Shown one piece after another: positions 17,788-26,660 of a stretch of 64,000 nucleotides of DNA (its first letter is position 1; each line of letters starts with the position of its first letter). The notes under the pieces were generated by a model, which was not told the origin of the DNA, searched no databases, and was given only the letters and a program-made list of their open reading frames with translations. Source of the DNA: Pseudomonas sp. MAG733B (GTDB lineage Bacteria > Pseudomonadota > Gammaproteobacteria > Pseudomonadales > Pseudomonadaceae); assembly GCF_036884845.1 (NCBI RefSeq), contig NZ_CP145732.1, positions 1,860,001 through 1,924,000 on the forward strand, read 5' to 3'. Both the position numbers and the translations under genes were made by a program.

Positions 17788-19920
17788 ATGGCTGAGAGTA
17801 AGTATTCGCTCGCCGGTGCGGGCATGGACCTGCCGTCATTGAACAGCACATTCCAAACCTTTGAGCTGTCGGCTCTCAGCGACCCTTTGGCGCAACTCGG
17901 CCGGGCGCTGAACACCGTCAGCCTGGACATCCGACTGTTAACGGCGGGGCAGGGAAAGTTCGGTGAGGCAGTGTCGGCATTAACGGCAGCGTTGTTGTCG
18001 CCGTCAGGAAGGACGAGCGGCACATCCGTCCCGGCCAGTGAGACGAAGTCAACGCTCATGGCTGATGTCGAACAACGTCCACCGCCGCAGAGCTTGAAGT
18101 CGGCGATGGCGATGCAGACGGCCATGTTCGACCTCGGCCAGAAGCTTCGATCGGACCCTGATCAACTTCAGGAAATGTCGAACGACAACCAAAGGATTGC
18201 GGCTGATAAACGGGTGGCCGCCAGTGGAACAACGGGCGTACAACTGGCACAGGCGCAATTGGCGGCATTCGACTCCGGTCTGGTCAAAGACATCCCGCCG
18301 GAGGGCCGTCGTCAAGCGTTGACTGATTTTGCCGGCGATGCCGGCGTCATGGCGTCAGCGTTCAGGATTTCCGTCAAAGAGGCCGGAGAAATCATTACCG
18401 GCTGGCGTACTTCGATGGGCCTTGATCGTGCCCAACGGCTCGATCTTGCGGATGCGAGCAACCACCTGGCGACCCTTGACGGATTCAAAGCCAAGGCGGC
18501 AGACATCGGTTCGATTGTGCAACGTAGCGGAGCGGCGGGCATGGCCGCTGGCATGACGCCCGAGCAGACAGCGGCAATCGCGGCCGCGCTTCTGAACGCA
18601 GGGGTGGGCAAAGACGAGGCTGGTGCGTCGTTGAAAACGCTCAGCGCCACGTTGAGCAAGGGCGATAACGCCACGGTAGATCAGCGAGCGGCCTTGGCTC
18701 AGCTTGGATTCGACCCCGCGCAATTGGCCAGTGAGATGCGCAAGAGCGCGCCGCAAACGATCAGTAGTTTGCAGGAGGCGCTGGAGAAAAAAACTGCCGT
18801 TGAACAAACCGCATTACTCAAGACCCTGTTTGAGGGTGATGAAGGTATCGGCAAGTTGTTCAAGGCGCCCAAAGATCTTCAGGCGGCATTTGCAGGCGTG
18901 TCTGACAAAAGCGCGTTCGCAACGTCGAAACTCGGTGACGAGGGTTCGGTGGCGCAGACAGCCGAAGCACGGGGGAACACCTCGCAAGTGCGCTGGAATG
19001 CGATGGATGCAAACCTGACCCGTCTCGATGCGGCGATTGCCAACGCGGTCTCCCCATTTACTGACCTGGCAATGTTGAGTGTCGGTGGTCTGGCGAGTGG
19101 TTTGAGTCATGTGGTCGAGTCATTGCCTAAATTCGGCGCCGCATTGACCTTGCTTGGTGCGGGACTCGCGACACCGTTACGCGGTGCCATCCTGAACAAA
19201 CTGGCATCGGTAACGTCGTCCATCGCCACTGAGCTTCTGAAACCGGATACGGCGATTCAGTCTCCGGGAGGTGAAGCGCCCGGTGGGCAGGACCAGAAAA
19301 GCGCCAAAGACAACAAGCCAGGGCCGGAAGGCAGCAAACCTGCGCGTCCCACGATGCGCAGCCGACTGGCCGCGTCTGTGGCGCGAGCCAAGCCCTTCAC
19401 GGCCAGGTTGGGTGCGCCTCTGGCGGCGGCAAGTGCCGGTTATGACGGACTTAAAGCAGTCCTGGCCGGCGATTACAAAGCCGCTGCTGGCGCGGCGGGA
19501 TCAGGTATTGGCGGGTTGGCCGGAGGATATGCGGGTGCCGCCACCGGTGCTTTGATCGGCAGTTTCATTCCGGTTCCAATCCTGGGGACAGCGGTCGGGG
19601 GGCTCATTGGTGGTCTGGTGGGCAGCTATTTTGGAAGTCAGGGTGGGGAGGTCTTGGGTGAGTCTCTTTATTCCGCACAGGACCGACTTCAGCCGCCGGA
19701 CCAAGTCAGCAAAGACCTGAGCAGCGCCCAGACGCAAAACCAGCAGATCAACTTCAGCCCGGTCATCCAGATCAGCGGTGCCGATCCCGCCCACTCCGAG
19801 CAGTTGGTTGAAAAGGTCATGACGCAATTGCGCATGCAGTTGCATGGCGAGTTTTTACCGTTGATGACCAATCCACTTACCGTGCGCCGTGACGCGGCCT
19901 TGACCGATGGAGGTCTGTAA
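17788..19920 (+). CDS. Tail tape measure protein (gpT-like)
   Basis: 710 residues, the longest product of the cluster, right after E' with GAGGAGG at the start. N-terminal helices and heptad-like stretches run to about residue 200. The conserved tape-measure domain (PhageMin_Tail type) with KAADIGSIVQRSGAAGMAAGMTPEQTAAIAAAL lies at about 235-270. A Gly/Ala-rich hydrophobic region (about 590-640: GGYAGAATGALIGSF, GTAVGGLIGGLVGSYFGSQGG) may insert into the target membrane or help form the channel. Tail length is set by this protein. The stop overlaps gpU by one base. Confidence 0.9.
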   Translation: MAESKYSLAGAGMDLPSLNSTFQTFELSALSDPLAQLGRALNTVSLDIRLLTAGQGKFGEAVSALTAALLSPSGRTSGTSVPASETKSTLMADVEQRPPPQSLKSAMAMQTAMFDLGQKLRSDPDQLQEMSNDNQRIAADKRVAASGTTGVQLAQAQLAAFDSGLVKDIPPEGRRQALTDFAGDAGVMASAFRISVKEAGEIITGWRTSMGLDRAQRLDLADASNHLATLDGFKAKAADIGSIVQRSGAAGMAAGMTPEQTAAIAAALLNAGVGKDEAGASLKTLSATLSKGDNATVDQRAALAQLGFDPAQLASEMRKSAPQTISSLQEALEKKTAVEQTALLKTLFEGDEGIGKLFKAPKDLQAAFAGVSDKSAFATSKLGDEGSVAQTAEARGNTSQVRWNAMDANLTRLDAAIANAVSPFTDLAMLSVGGLASGLSHVVESLPKFGAALTLLGAGLATPLRGAILNKLASVTSSIATELLKPDTAIQSPGGEAPGGQDQKSAKDNKPGPEGSKPARPTMRSRLAASVARAKPFTARLGAPLAAASAGYDGLKAVLAGDYKAAAGAAGSGIGGLAGGYAGAATGALIGSFIPVPILGTAVGGLIGGLVGSYFGSQGGEVLGESLYSAQDRLQPPDQVSKDLSSAQTQNQQINFSPVIQISGADPAHSEQLVEKVMTQLRMQLHGEFLPLMTNPLTVRRDAALTDGGL

Positions 19921-20303
19921 TGCGCCAGCAAATGGCCTTGGGCAATTTCATTTTCGGCCTGTCCAGAAATTTCGCTTACAGCACCTTGCAGCGCAAGTCG
20001 GACGGTGGCTGGGTGAACGTCGACATCCTCACCAGTAAACCCAAGTCCAGTCAGACCGGCCAAAGCCTGCAAACCCTGATCATTGGCGGCAGGTCGATGT
20101 ACGCGCTGGCGATGGTTCGACTGGATGAGTTGCGTGCCTTGCAGGTCTTGCGGGTGCCGTTGCCGCTGGTAGATGGCATTGGGCGTAACTGGGGACTGTG
20201 GCGAATCAATAACCTGACTGAGAACCAGAGCCAGGTGATCGATGACGGCACAGCGATGGTGATCGACTGGACGATCGAGTTAGCGGAGTACACCAATGCG
20301 TAG
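19920..20303 (+). CDS. Tail protein gpU-like
   Basis: 127 residues, P2 gpU family. The MALGNFIFGLSRNFAYSTLQRKSDGGW start and LPLVDGIGRNWGLWRINNLTENQSQVIDDG block (about 79-108) are typical. In the R2 pyocin structure the equivalent protein (PA0626) is a baseplate 'ripcord' around the hub. It shares its start with the tape-measure stop and overlaps gpX by 8 bases, so expression is coupled. Confidence 0.88.
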   Translation: MRQQMALGNFIFGLSRNFAYSTLQRKSDGGWVNVDILTSKPKSSQTGQSLQTLIIGGRSMYALAMVRLDELRALQVLRVPLPLVDGIGRNWGLWRINNLTENQSQVIDDGTAMVIDWTIELAEYTNA

Positions 20304-20508
20304 AGTCAGAAGTATTGCCGGCGACTCGGTGAACCTGCTGCTGTTTCGTGAAACAGGGCGCAGCGATGATGCCGCAGAGGAGGCGCTCTGGCGTTTCAAT
20401 CCGGCGCTGAGCGAGCAAGCGCCGGTTTTACCGGCCGGTGTGTGGGTGAGCCTGCCGGAACTGGATAATCAGCCCACGGTTGTGGCGACTGTTTCAGCCT
20501 GGGACTAA
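20296..20508 (+). CDS. Tail protein gpX-like (LysM fold)
   Basis: 70 residues, P2 gpX family, a small LysM-like baseplate protein called 'glue' in the R2 pyocin (PA0627). The core WRFNPALSEQAPVLPAGVWVSLPEL (about 32-56) is the LysM-type N-P-x-L..LPxGxxVxLP pattern. It overlaps gpU and is followed after 9 bases by gpD with an AAGGAGG ribosome site. It joins hub and surrounding ring proteins. Confidence 0.88.
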   Translation: MRRVRSIAGDSVNLLLFRETGRSDDAAEEALWRFNPALSEQAPVLPAGVWVSLPELDNQPTVVATVSAWD

Positions 20509-20517
20509 GGAGGTTAC

Positions 20518-21534
20518 ATGACACTTGGATTCACCCCGGTCGTGGAAATTTATGGGGCGAACGCGGCCCTGCTCAACGAACGATTGCTCAGCTGGCAGCA
20601 CATCGATGCGGCAGGCATCGAGTCCGACCAACTGTCTCTTACCCTTGATCTGGAGGGGCTGCCAGGACTGCCGAGTCTGGACGGGAAAATCGGCCTGCGA
20701 GTCGGTTATCGTGAGTCGGGACTGGTCGACAAAGGCGAATTTGTCATTACGCGCCGCACTCCGACCTTATTCCCGTTGCGCCTGACACTGGTGGCCACGG
20801 CGGCACCTTTCAGCGCCAGAGATGAGACTGGATTCAAGCAGCGCAGATCCGCGAGTCATGGGCCGACGACCCTGGGAGCCCTGTTCCGTCAGTTGACCTC
20901 GCGACATGGTTTTTCTCCCCGGGTCGCTCCGGATCTTGCACTGATCAAGATCGAACACGTCGACCAGTCCAATGAAACCGACATGGGCTTTCTTACGCGT
21001 CTGGCCTGGATTCACGACGCCGTGGCCAAACCGGTCAACGAGCTGTACGTGTTGGCACGGCGCGGTCAGGCCAAGTCGCTGTCGGGCAAGGTCTTGCCGA
21101 ATGTTCGACTGTCGGTGACGACAAACAATCGCCCGGACGATCACAGCTTCATCTCCGCGACTCTGGATGAAACCGCACGGGCGAAGTATCAGGGCTGCAA
21201 AATGAGTTGGTGGGATGCAGCTTCCGGCAAGGAACTCATCGCGCAAAGCGGTATCGCGCCGTTCAAGACCGTGCGCCGACGTTGCGAGAATGCCGAGGAA
21301 GCCCAAGCGGCCTGCGAAGGCGAAGTGCGCCGGATGCTGCGTGAAACGCTCAAGGTGACCATCAATTGTCCCGGCGATCCGAAGTTTTGTGCAGAAGGAT
21401 TGGTGGTACTGGACGACAGTTGGCCCGACTTCATGCGTGGACGCTGGTCGATTGACAAAGTCACGGGCAGCGGCAGCCGTCAGAACAGCTATCGCTGCAC
21501 CATTGCGGCGACGTGCCTGGCTTCAACGCAATGA
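20518..21534 (+). CDS. Baseplate hub protein gpD-like
   Basis: 338 residues, late control gene D family, homologous in fold to T4 gp27/VgrG hub. The family blocks LSLTLDLEGLPGLPSLDGKIGLRVGYRESGLVDKGEFVI (about 37-75) and ETDMGFLTRLAWIHDAVAKPVN (about 156-177) are evident. It anchors the gpV spike below the tube. A strong AAGGAGG is at the right distance. The stop is 20 bases before the endolysin ATG. Confidence 0.9.
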   Translation: MTLGFTPVVEIYGANAALLNERLLSWQHIDAAGIESDQLSLTLDLEGLPGLPSLDGKIGLRVGYRESGLVDKGEFVITRRTPTLFPLRLTLVATAAPFSARDETGFKQRRSASHGPTTLGALFRQLTSRHGFSPRVAPDLALIKIEHVDQSNETDMGFLTRLAWIHDAVAKPVNELYVLARRGQAKSLSGKVLPNVRLSVTTNNRPDDHSFISATLDETARAKYQGCKMSWWDAASGKELIAQSGIAPFKTVRRRCENAEEAQAACEGEVRRMLRETLKVTINCPGDPKFCAEGLVVLDDSWPDFMRGRWSIDKVTGSGSRQNSYRCTIAATCLASTQ

Positions 21535-21554
21535 CACTAGGACAGGAGCCAGCG

Positions 21555-22118
21555 ATGCATTGCACCGAGCAACAGTTACTCAAGATATACCTCAACGCCC
21601 GCACTCAAGCGGGCGTTTTCGTTTCGCCACTCAACAGCGCCATGGCTCACTACCACATCAATACCCCCAAACGCATCGCCGCTTTCCTCGCGCAAGTCGG
21701 CCATGAGTCGGGGCAATTGCAGTACGTGCGCGAGTTGGGCAGTGCTCAATACCTGAGCAAGTACGACACCGGCACACTGGCCACGCGTTTGGGCAACACC
21801 CCGGAACCTGACGGCGACGGTCAACGCTTTCGGGGTCGTGGCCTGATTCAGATCACCGGCCGTAACAACTACCGTCAATGCAGCGTTGGCCTCTTCGGCG
21901 ACGAGCGCCTGTTGGCTTCGCCTGAACTGCTTGAGCAGCCACAATGGGCCGCCGAATCCGCCGCGTGGTTCTGGGAGCAGAACGGTCTCAATGAACTGGC
22001 CGACCGCGACCAGTTCAACAGCATCACCCGCCGCATCAATGGCGGCTTGAACGGGTTGCAAGATCGCTTGCAGCTCTGGGCGCGGGCGAGGGCGGTGTTA
22101 TGTCAGCCCTCGATCTGA
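21555..22118 (+). CDS. Tailocin endolysin, GH19 chitinase/lysozyme-like
   Basis: 187 residues from ATG 21555, chosen for AGGAG at good spacing; in-frame upstream Mets lie in gpD. Glycoside hydrolase family 19 features: FLAQVGHESGQLQYV with the catalytic Glu (about residue 43), YLSKYDTG, and the substrate-cleft motif FRGRGLIQITGRNNY (about 93-107). There is no signal peptide, so export depends on the holin. It cleaves peptidoglycan of the producing cell to release particles, at the PA0629 position of R-pyocins. Confidence 0.92.
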   Translation: MHCTEQQLLKIYLNARTQAGVFVSPLNSAMAHYHINTPKRIAAFLAQVGHESGQLQYVRELGSAQYLSKYDTGTLATRLGNTPEPDGDGQRFRGRGLIQITGRNNYRQCSVGLFGDERLLASPELLEQPQWAAESAAWFWEQNGLNELADRDQFNSITRRINGGLNGLQDRLQLWARARAVLCQPSI

Positions 22119-22618
22119 TGTCCTGGCGCTTTATAGGCATTGTTGTGCTGGCCGGTTGTTCTGCGGCACTGGCCTGGCACTTTCAGGATTGGCGCTATGG
22201 CCGGCAACTGGCGGAACAGGCTCGTTTGCACAGCGAAACGCTGAACCAAATGACTCAGTCCAACGCCACCCAGCAGCGTTTGGAGCAGGAAAAACGCCTG
22301 GTCCTGGAGCAGCAATTGTCAGCCAGCGAACAAAATCATTACCGAGTGTTGAGTGATGCCCAACGTAATCAGGATCGCCTGCGCGATCGTCTTGCCACTG
22401 CTGATGTGCGCTTGTCAGTCCTCCTCGATGCCAGTGACGCAGCTGCAATCTATACAGTGCCAGCCGCCGCCGGCCCCGGCAGCGTGGATCATGGCGCCGT
22501 ACGCGCCCGACTTGACCCGACGCATGCTCAACGAATTATCGCCATCACCGATGCCGGCGACCGCGGACTGATCGCCTTGCAGGCTTGTCAGGCCTACGTC
22601 AGTGCGCTCATCCGCTAA
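22100..22618 (+). CDS. Inner-membrane spanin Rz-like
   Basis: 172 residues from ATG 22100, inside the endolysin end; ATG 22121 is an alternative. One N-terminal membrane segment (about 9-27, FIGIVVLAGCSAALAWHF) is followed by a long charged coiled coil (about 35-105), the layout of phage Rz (i-spanin). Together with Rz1, encoded inside it in another frame, it fuses inner and outer membranes in the last lysis step. Sequence identity among Rz proteins is low, so the call rests on topology and position. Confidence 0.78.
   Translation: MSALDLMSWRFIGIVVLAGCSAALAWHFQDWRYGRQLAEQARLHSETLNQMTQSNATQQRLEQEKRLVLEQQLSASEQNHYRVLSDAQRNQDRLRDRLATADVRLSVLLDASDAAAIYTVPAAAGPGSVDHGAVRARLDPTHAQRIIAITDAGDRGLIALQACQAYVSALIR
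22353..22571 (+). CDS. Outer-membrane spanin Rz1-like lipoprotein, nested in Rz
   Basis: 72 residues, wholly contained in the Rz gene in the +1 frame. A short signal with lipobox-like LPLLMCAC ends near residue 21, then a Pro-rich mature part (QCQPPPAPAAW) and a C-terminal helix. Small, Pro-rich lipoproteins nested in Rz are the hallmark of Rz1. Met 22353 or 22356 may be the start. The second Cys of CAC gives the better lipobox (L-M-C-A-C). Confidence 0.78.
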   Translation: MMPNVIRIACAIVLPLLMCACQSSSMPVTQLQSIQCQPPPAPAAWIMAPYAPDLTRRMLNELSPSPMPATAD

Positions 22619-22692
22619 CATCTTGATCGACCCTGTAACTTGCAAGCGCCATGCGCTCGTGTACGGTAGGTCTCATTCCGCCCGATCAGGAG

Positions 22693-23199
22693 ATGACCGT
22701 GAAAGTAATCACCCAACTGGCCGCTGACCTTGGCAGACAATTGCAGCTTCTCAATGCCCACGTATCCACGGCCGAATCTTGTACCGGTGGCGGGATCGCC
22801 GAGGCAATCACCCGCATTCCAGGCAGCTCGGCGTGGTTCGAGGCCGGTTATGTCACCTACTCCAACTTGCAGAAAAACCTGCAACTGAATGTTCCGGTGG
22901 AGTTGTTCACCACGGTGGGGGCGGTCAGTCGCGAGGTGGTCGAAGCGATGGCCAAAGGCGCGCAGGATAAAAGCCGTGCGTTTTTTTCCGTGGCAGTCAG
23001 TGGCGTGGCCGGGCCGGACGGTGGTTCGCCGAGCAAACCGGTGGGCACGGTTTGGCTGGCCTGGGGCGTTGGTGAGCGAGTGTTCAGCGAGCTGCAGCAC
23101 TTCCCCGGTGACCGCGACGAGGTCCGCCGACAAACGGTTAAGGCCGCGCTAGAGGGGCTGCTGCGCTACACCGCGGAAGAAATCTCAAATCGGGGGTAG
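22693..23199 (+). CDS. cinA: Nicotinamide-nucleotide amidohydrolase (CinA C-terminal/PncC)
   Basis: 168 residues from ATG 22693 (CAGGAG upstream). It is the stand-alone CinA C-terminal domain, PncC, which deamidates NMN to NaMN in pyridine nucleotide salvage. The catalytic [22 protein letters not shown] (about 27-48) and [23 protein letters not shown] (about 100-122) blocks are intact. It lacks the N-terminal molybdopterin-binding domain of long CinA. It lies just before recA, as in many bacteria, and marks the right border of the tailocin insertion. Confidence 0.93.
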   Translation: MTVKVITQLAADLGRQLQLLNAHVSTAESCTGGGIAEAITRIPGSSAWFEAGYVTYSNLQKNLQLNVPVELFTTVGAVSREVVEAMAKGAQDKSRAFFSVAVSGVAGPDGGSPSKPVGTVWLAWGVGERVFSELQHFPGDRDEVRRQTVKAALEGLLRYTAEEISNRG

Positions 23200-23224
23200 G
23201 CGATCCGGAATCGCTGTGGAATAA

Positions 23225-23244
23225 TACTGGCTACTTATACAGGT
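23225..23244. promoter_or_regulatory. LexA box of recA
   Basis: TACTGGCTACTTATACAGGT matches the gamma-proteobacterial LexA site (CTGT-N8-ACAG) with one mismatch in the core. It is centred about 48 bp before the recA start. Confidence 0.85.
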
Positions 23245-23282
23245 GTTGGCCGTCAGGCCTTATTGATTACGTGAGGACTTTA

Positions 23283-24341
23283 ATGGACGACAACAAGAAG
23301 AAAGCCTTGGCTGCGGCCCTGGGTCAGATCGAACGTCAATTCGGCAAGGGTGCCGTAATGCGTATGGGCGATCAGGACCGTCAGGCGATCCCGGCCATCT
23401 CCACTGGCTCTCTGGGTCTGGACATCGCTCTCGGCATCGGCGGTCTGCCAAAAGGCCGTATTGTTGAAATCTACGGTCCTGAATCCTCCGGTAAAACCAC
23501 GCTGACCTTGTCCGTGATTGCCCAGGCTCAAAAAGCCGGCGCGACCTGCGCATTCGTCGATGCCGAACACGCCCTCGACCCTGAGTACGCCGGCAAGCTG
23601 GGCGTCAACGTCGATGACCTGCTGGTTTCCCAGCCGGACACCGGCGAACAGGCCCTGGAAATCACCGACATGCTGGTGCGTTCCAACGCGGTTGACGTGA
23701 TCATCGTCGACTCCGTGGCCGCTCTGGTGCCAAAGGCTGAAATCGAAGGCGAAATGGGTGACATGCACGTGGGCCTGCAAGCCCGTCTGATGTCCCAGGC
23801 GCTGCGTAAAATCACCGGTAACATCAAGAACGCCAACTGCCTGGTGATCTTCATCAACCAGATCCGTATGAAAATCGGCGTGATGTTCGGCAGCCCGGAA
23901 ACCACCACCGGTGGTAACGCGCTGAAGTTCTACGCTTCGGTTCGTCTGGACATCCGTCGTACTGGCGCGGTGAAAGAAGGTGATGAAGTCGTTGGTAGCG
24001 AAACCCGCGTCAAGGTTGTGAAGAACAAGGTGGCTTCGCCGTTCCGTCAGGCCGAGTTCCAGATTCTTTACGGCAAGGGCATCTACCTCAATGGCGAGAT
24101 GATCGACCTGGGTGTTCTGCACGGCTTCGTTGAAAAATCCGGTGCGTGGTATGCCTATGAAGGCACCAAGATCGGTCAGGGCAAGGCTAACTCGGCCAAG
24201 TTCCTGGCAGACAATCCGGAAATCGCGGCGAAGCTCGAGAAGCAACTGCGCGACAAGCTGCTGTCGCCTTCGTCGGTAGCAGACGCCAAAGCTTCTGCAG
24301 TCAAAGAGACCGAAGACGATCTGGCTGACGCTGATATCTGA
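23283..24341 (+). CDS. recA: Recombinase RecA
   Basis: 352 residues from ATG 23283; the GTG at 23271 is not favoured. RecA polymerises on single-stranded DNA for homologous recombination and stimulates self-cleavage of LexA and CI-like repressors. The Walker [11 protein letters not shown] (about 65-74), MAW-like loop regions, DNA-binding L1/L2 ([52 protein letters not shown], about 193-222) and an acidic C-terminus are seen. A LexA box lies in front. The tailocin it would induce is encoded immediately upstream. Confidence 0.99.
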   Translation: MDDNKKKALAAALGQIERQFGKGAVMRMGDQDRQAIPAISTGSLGLDIALGIGGLPKGRIVEIYGPESSGKTTLTLSVIAQAQKAGATCAFVDAEHALDPEYAGKLGVNVDDLLVSQPDTGEQALEITDMLVRSNAVDVIIVDSVAALVPKAEIEGEMGDMHVGLQARLMSQALRKITGNIKNANCLVIFINQIRMKIGVMFGSPETTTGGNALKFYASVRLDIRRTGAVKEGDEVVGSETRVKVVKNKVASPFRQAEFQILYGKGIYLNGEMIDLGVLHGFVEKSGAWYAYEGTKIGQGKANSAKFLADNPEIAAKLEKQLRDKLLSPSSVADAKASAVKETEDDLADADI

Positions 24342-24349
24342 TTGATCCG

Positions 24350-24817
24350 ATGACCGCCGTACTCGATACACTCGTCGCGGTGCGGCGAACCGCAATGGAC
24401 CTGCTCGCACGACGCGAGCACGGTCGAGTCGAGCTGACGCGTAAACTGCGTCAGCGCGGCGCTCTTCCTGAAATGATCGAAACAGCACTCGACCGGTTGA
24501 CGGAAGAGGGCTTGTTGTCCGAATCCCGTTACCTCGAAAGCTTCGTTTCCTATCGCGCCCGTTCCGGTTATGGCCCTTTGCGCATTCGTGAAGAGTTGAG
24601 CCAGCGCGGCCTGCAACGCAGCGACATCGAACTCGCCTTGCGCGAGAACGGCATCGACTGGCAGGAGCAACTGATGGATACCTGGCGGCGCAAGTTTTCC
24701 GGGCATTTACCGATAGATGCGCGGGAACGTGCCAAACAAGGCAGGTTCCTTGCGTATCGGGGATTTTCCATGGAGATGATCAGCCGCTTGTTCAGCGGCC
24801 GAGGGATGGACGATTGA
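24350..24817 (+). CDS. recX: Regulatory protein RecX
   Basis: 155 residues, RecX family, which binds and limits RecA filaments. It has the repeated three-helix modules: [19 protein letters not shown] (about 20-38), [30 protein letters not shown] (about 67-96) and the C-terminal [24 protein letters not shown]. It starts 8 bases after the recA stop; read-through from recA is the usual mode of expression. A bidirectional terminator follows. Confidence 0.96.
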   Translation: MTAVLDTLVAVRRTAMDLLARREHGRVELTRKLRQRGALPEMIETALDRLTEEGLLSESRYLESFVSYRARSGYGPLRIREELSQRGLQRSDIELALRENGIDWQEQLMDTWRRKFSGHLPIDARERAKQGRFLAYRGFSMEMISRLFSGRGMDD

Positions 24818-24820
24818 CTG

Positions 24821-24856
24821 AAACGGCTCGCTATTTTGATAGCGGGCCGTTTTTTT
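24821..24856. terminator. Bidirectional terminator, recX / LOG gene
   Basis: AAACGGCTCGCTAT, TTTG loop, ATAGCGGGCCGTTT plus T run separates the convergent recX and LOG-family genes. Confidence 0.85.
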
Positions 24857-24861
24857 GTGCC

Positions 24862-25980
24862 TCACGTAACCTTTGAAGGTTCCCGTGTGCGCTGTTGTGC
24901 CTGAGGCTGGGACTGCGCCCAGTTTTCCGGCAGGTTGATGTAATCCACCAGCTCTCGTAACCGACCATGATCACGGGCGTTGAAGGTGAAGGCCAATCGC
25001 GCCAGATGGCTGAACTGCGCTTCGTCGTGCTCTTCGCCACTGTAGGCGTGTTGATGGAATTGATCGCTCAGGCACAGGTCCGCGAATGCTTCCTGCATAT
25101 GTTCGAGTGCCCGCTCACTGAGCTTGTGATTCATGCGGATCACGAACTGATGCTTGAGCCAGCGGCTGGAGTGGAAGTTGCTGTAGAACTGGTTGATGTG
25201 TTCGACAGCTTCCTCGGCGCTGTAGACCAGTCTCACCAGTTTCATGTCGGTGGGCAGGATGTAGCGGTTTTCCTCCAGTTGCTGATGGATAAAGTCCAGC
25301 GCGCCTTGCCAGAACTTGCCACCCGGCGCGTCCAGTAGCACCACCGGCACCAGTGGACTTTTGCCGGTCTGAATCAGCGTCAGTACCTCCAGTGCTTCAT
25401 CCAGAGTGCCGAATCCGCCAGGGCACAGCACCAGCGCATCGGCTTCCTTGACGAAGAACAGCTTGCGCGTGAAGAAGAAGTGGAAGGGCAGCAGGTTGCT
25501 CGTTCCGTTGACGGTCGGATTGGCATGCTGCTCGAAGGGCAGGGTGATGTTGAAACCGAGGCTGTGATCCCGACCGGCACCTTCGTGGGCGGCAGCCATG
25601 ATGCCGCCGCCTGCGCCAGTGATGACCATCAGGTCCGAGCGTGCCAGCGCGGCACCGAGTTCCCGGGCCATTGCATACAGCGGGTGTTCGACGGGTGTGC
25701 GTGCCGAGCCGAACACCGTGACTTTGCGGCGCCCCTTGAACTGTTCGAGCACGCGGAAGGCGTGCTCCAGTTCGCGCAGGGCTTGCAGGGTAATCTTGGC
25801 ATTCCAGCGGTTGTGGTCTTCCTGGGCCATGCGCAGCACGGTCAGGATCATGTCGCGGTAGATAGGGATGTTCGGGCTGTTGGGTGAAACAAGGTTGAGT
25901 TGCTCTTCGACCTTGCTGATGAGGTCGTGGCCGCTTTCTTCAAAATGACGGCTCAGGAGGTCATTCGGTTGGTAAGGCAT
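24862..25980 (-). CDS. LOG-family protein (nucleotide 5'-monophosphate nucleosidase type)
   Basis: 372 residues. The central Rossmann-like LOG/lysine-decarboxylase-like domain (about 85-260) has MVITGAGGGIMAAAHEGA and the signature PGGFGTLDEALE with its catalytic Arg/Glu region. Long LOG proteins with extra N- and C-terminal helical regions, as here, include E. coli PpnN, a purine/pyrimidine nucleotide nucleosidase regulated by (p)ppGpp. Which NMP it hydrolyses is not visible. Older annotations call these 'lysine decarboxylases', which the motif does not support. It converges with recX. Confidence 0.8.
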   Translation of the reverse strand: MPYQPNDLLSRHFEESGHDLISKVEEQLNLVSPNSPNIPIYRDMILTVLRMAQEDHNRWNAKITLQALRELEHAFRVLEQFKGRRKVTVFGSARTPVEHPLYAMARELGAALARSDLMVITGAGGGIMAAAHEGAGRDHSLGFNITLPFEQHANPTVNGTSNLLPFHFFFTRKLFFVKEADALVLCPGGFGTLDEALEVLTLIQTGKSPLVPVVLLDAPGGKFWQGALDFIHQQLEENRYILPTDMKLVRLVYSAEEAVEHINQFYSNFHSSRWLKHQFVIRMNHKLSERALEHMQEAFADLCLSDQFHQHAYSGEEHDEAQFSHLARLAFTFNARDHGRLRELVDYINLPENWAQSQPQAQQRTREPSKVT

Positions 25981-26465
25981 TCAACTTCTCCTTCTGCACA
26001 GAACCCTCGGCGCCGACAACGCATTCGTTGACGCCACGACACTTCATGTGTCGCTGTCTGCCCAAGGCCTTGCCTGGGCGATTCACTTGACCCGAATGGT
26101 CATCGGGTCATCCAAACAGGCTCTGTTTTTCCCTTGGATGAAAGAAACGTTCGCATAACACAACGCGTAACGGGCGGCCCCTTTCCTGCCCTGAAAAAGT
26201 GAACGTGGATACCTGAAATTTAGACCCTTGCGGTGATTTGCGCTGCCTTGATCATTGCGCCACAAAGTCTTTCCTGGCAACCGCTTATTGACGATTTGCA
26301 AGGTGGTTTCACCGCTCGTCCGAACGTGCGCCAAGTGTCCTGCACTCTGATTTACTAAGTTACAGGCGTCATGCGACAACTTCGCGTCTACGGCAAGGCG
26401 CACGGTATAAGCGGTTTAAGGATTTTATCGCTCAACACGAGTGAGTGCATGGAGGCGGGAAGCCA
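25981..26465. other. Non-coding stretch upstream of LOG gene and small RHH-like gene
   Basis: This 485-base divergent region has no convincing gene. It contains a hairpin GACCCGA/TCGGGTC (26089-26109) and a CCCAAGGC/GCCTGGG imperfect dyad (about 26061-26078). A 106-codon minus-strand ORF (26083-26403) lacks family features and is not accepted. Promoters for both flanking genes should lie here. Confidence 0.4.
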
Positions 26466-26660
26466 ATGGCCAGAGTCATTCTGGAGATCGATACGCAACT
26501 GTATCGATTGCTCAAGTCATCAGCCGAGACCAATCATTTGAGTCTTGAAGAGGAGTGCTGCCGACGTTTGATGGGCGCGGAGCGTCGGTCACGTTACTTG
26601 CAGGCACTGCTGGCAGAATTGCGCGCCGAGGATGAACAGCGGCGCGCGAAATCCCACTGA
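26466..26660 (+). CDS. Small hypothetical protein, possible ribbon-helix-helix
   Basis: 64 residues from ATG 26466, after GGAGGCGGGAAG. The N-terminus MARVILEIDTQLYRLLKSSAETNHLSLEEECCRRL has the strand then two helices layout of ribbon-helix-helix DNA-binding proteins; a charged helix fills the rest. No partner toxin is next to it. The stop is one base before the end of the convergent PA3611-like gene. Function is unknown; DNA binding is a guess from pattern only. Confidence 0.6.
   Translation: MARVILEIDTQLYRLLKSSAETNHLSLEEECCRRLMGAERRSRYLQALLAELRAEDEQRRAKSH

Larger units (their letters stand above)
8158..22618 (+). mobile_element. R-type tailocin (headless P2-like phage tail) cluster
   Basis: A domesticated phage-tail module sits between mutS and cinA/recA, the standard tailocin site of the P. 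fluorescens group. Order: repressor, leader, holin, collar, V, W, J, I, fibre H, chaperone G, small protein, sheath FI, tube FII, E/E', T, U, X, D, endolysin, Rz/Rz1. This matches the P. aeruginosa R-pyocin gene order. There are no head, terminase, portal, replication or integrase genes, and all structural frames are intact, so it is read as a functional bacteriocin rather than a decayed prophage. No activator like PrtN was found. Confidence 0.92.

Noticed and set aside
8158..22618. Complete temperate prophage
   Set aside because: No integrase, terminase, portal, capsid or replication genes and no flanking att-like direct repeats seen; the set is a tailocin.
26083..26403. 106-codon minus-strand ORF in the gap before the small RHH-like gene
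   Set aside because: Composition and residue pattern look non-coding, with no ribosome site or recognised motif.
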